DNA of 5,632 nucleotides from Rickettsiales bacterium. GTDB taxonomy: Bacteria; Pseudomonadota; Alphaproteobacteria; Rickettsiales; UBA1997. Each line of letters opens with the position of its first letter. Within the stretch, counting starts at the first letter, position 1. The notes under the pieces are model-generated. The model saw only the letters and a list, made by a program, of their open reading frames with translations. It made no database searches and had not been told where the DNA came from. This document shows positions 5,190 through 5,632 of this stretch, piece by piece. Position numbers and translations under genes: made by a program. The stretch lies in contig JAITAR010000080.1 in NCBI GenBank assembly GCA_031284025.1, positions 1 through 5,632 on the forward strand, given 5' to 3'.

Positions 5190-5632
5190 ATGAAAAATTA
5201 TAAAGAAATAAAATTGAAAATGAAAAATCAAAAATTGCCAGGTTCATTGGCAGCATTAACTATTATTTTTGTCTGGTGTAATAGTCTTTGGGGAGCGGGA
5301 GCCAATGTCAATAGTTTTAAAGAATTGAAATCGGCCATAGCAACTAGAAAAACTCCCATTAATTTTCTTACTGATAACATAGTGTTTGAAAATAATCTAT
5401 CGGTGGATTATAACTTAGAGTTATTTGGTAAGATAAACGGAACGACAAAATTAAATGGAGGAAATTCTCCAAGTCTCTTTAGCTTCACTGCTGAGGCAAC
5501 TACGGTTCTGATAAATTCCATAGAATTTAGTGGAAATTCGGTTGGTTCTGACAAATATTGTTCTGCTCTACATATTGCTGGAGGTGGAGTAAATTATAGA
5601 CTTAGGAATAGCAACTTTAATGGAAATGATGT
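5190..5632 (+). CDS. Secreted autotransporter-like protein, N-terminal part (3' end outside window)
   Basis: The frame is open to the window end: 147 complete codons from the ATG at 5190, with a second in-frame ATG at 5220 (residue 11). From residue 11 there is a Sec signal peptide: Lys-rich start, hydrophobic core SLAALTIIFVW (19-29), and probable cleavage after AGA (36-38). The mature part begins NVNSFKELKSAI, a common opening of beta-helix surface proteins, and continues with short strands separated by Asn/Gly turns. Two FxxN motifs, FSGN (113-116) and FNGN (143-146), are 30 residues apart, with SALHIAGGG (125-133) between them. This resembles passengers of Pmp-type and related autotransporters, so the missing C terminus probably has a barrel like the one at 1-507. 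No ribosome binding site precedes either ATG; the second gives the more ordinary signal peptide length (28 residues). The cysteine at residue 30 is not in a lipobox. Export is well supported; the exact family is not. Confidence 0.8.
   Translation, partial: MKNYKEIKLKMKNQKLPGSLAALTIIFVWCNSLWGAGANVNSFKELKSAIATRKTPINFLTDNIVFENNLSVDYNLELFGKINGTTKLNGGNSPSLFSFTAEATTVLINSIEFSGNSVGSDKYCSALHIAGGGVNYRLRNSNFNGND

Noticed and set aside
1..5632. CRISPR array, tRNA, rRNA, insertion sequence or attachment site
   Set aside because: No regularly spaced direct repeats, no tRNA T-arm with matching stems, no rRNA signature words, and no transposase with terminal repeats were seen on either strand.

Overview
The window comes from a moderately AT-rich Gram-negative bacterium. 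The outer-membrane evidence is direct: it begins in the C-terminal barrel of a type V secretion (autotransporter) protein and ends in the signal peptide and first beta-helix turns of a second autotransporter-like protein. The TypA GTPase in the middle reads, from memory of the family, most like alphaproteobacterial versions (for example the LEDERKDL stretch and the APRHMTLEQ-like C-terminal region). The passenger also carries FxxN motifs like those of chlamydial Pmp proteins and other host-associated autotransporters. Alphaproteobacteria (Rickettsiales/Holosporales-like), Elusimicrobiota and Chlamydiota all remain possible; the lineage is inference and unproven.

Layout: (1) 1-507, plus strand, the last 168 residues of an autotransporter beta-barrel, stopped by TAG three codons before a phenylalanine codon. 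(2) 681-966, plus strand, a compact single-gene transcription unit: promoter-like hexamers, a GGAGG ribosome binding site, a 34-codon gene for a Lys/Ala/Ser-rich peptide ending in GCGCGNK, and a near-perfect Rho-independent terminator. (3) 967-1584, about 600 bases with no convincing gene, G-richer than its surroundings and containing several inverted repeats. (4) 1585-2835, minus strand, an AAA_14/DUF4143 P-loop ATPase. (5) 2836-3044, a very AT-rich spacer with palindromes. (6) 3045-4877, minus strand, the translational GTPase TypA/BipA, complete, with a GTG start. (7) 4878-5189, an AT-rich divergent intergenic region. (8) 5190-5632, plus strand, the start of a secreted autotransporter-like protein that runs off the window.

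TypA and the ATPase point the same way but are 209 bases apart, and the ATPase has its own promoter-like sequence, so an operon is not evident. No shared pathway joins the genes: TypA is a housekeeping translation factor, the ATPase belongs to an accessory family of unclear role, and the two autotransporter pieces suggest a surface-protein family on either side. The best candidates for something undescribed are the 34-residue GCGCG-tailed peptide with its dedicated transcription unit, and the inverted-repeat-rich gene-free stretch after it. No CRISPR array, tRNA, rRNA or insertion sequence was recognised.
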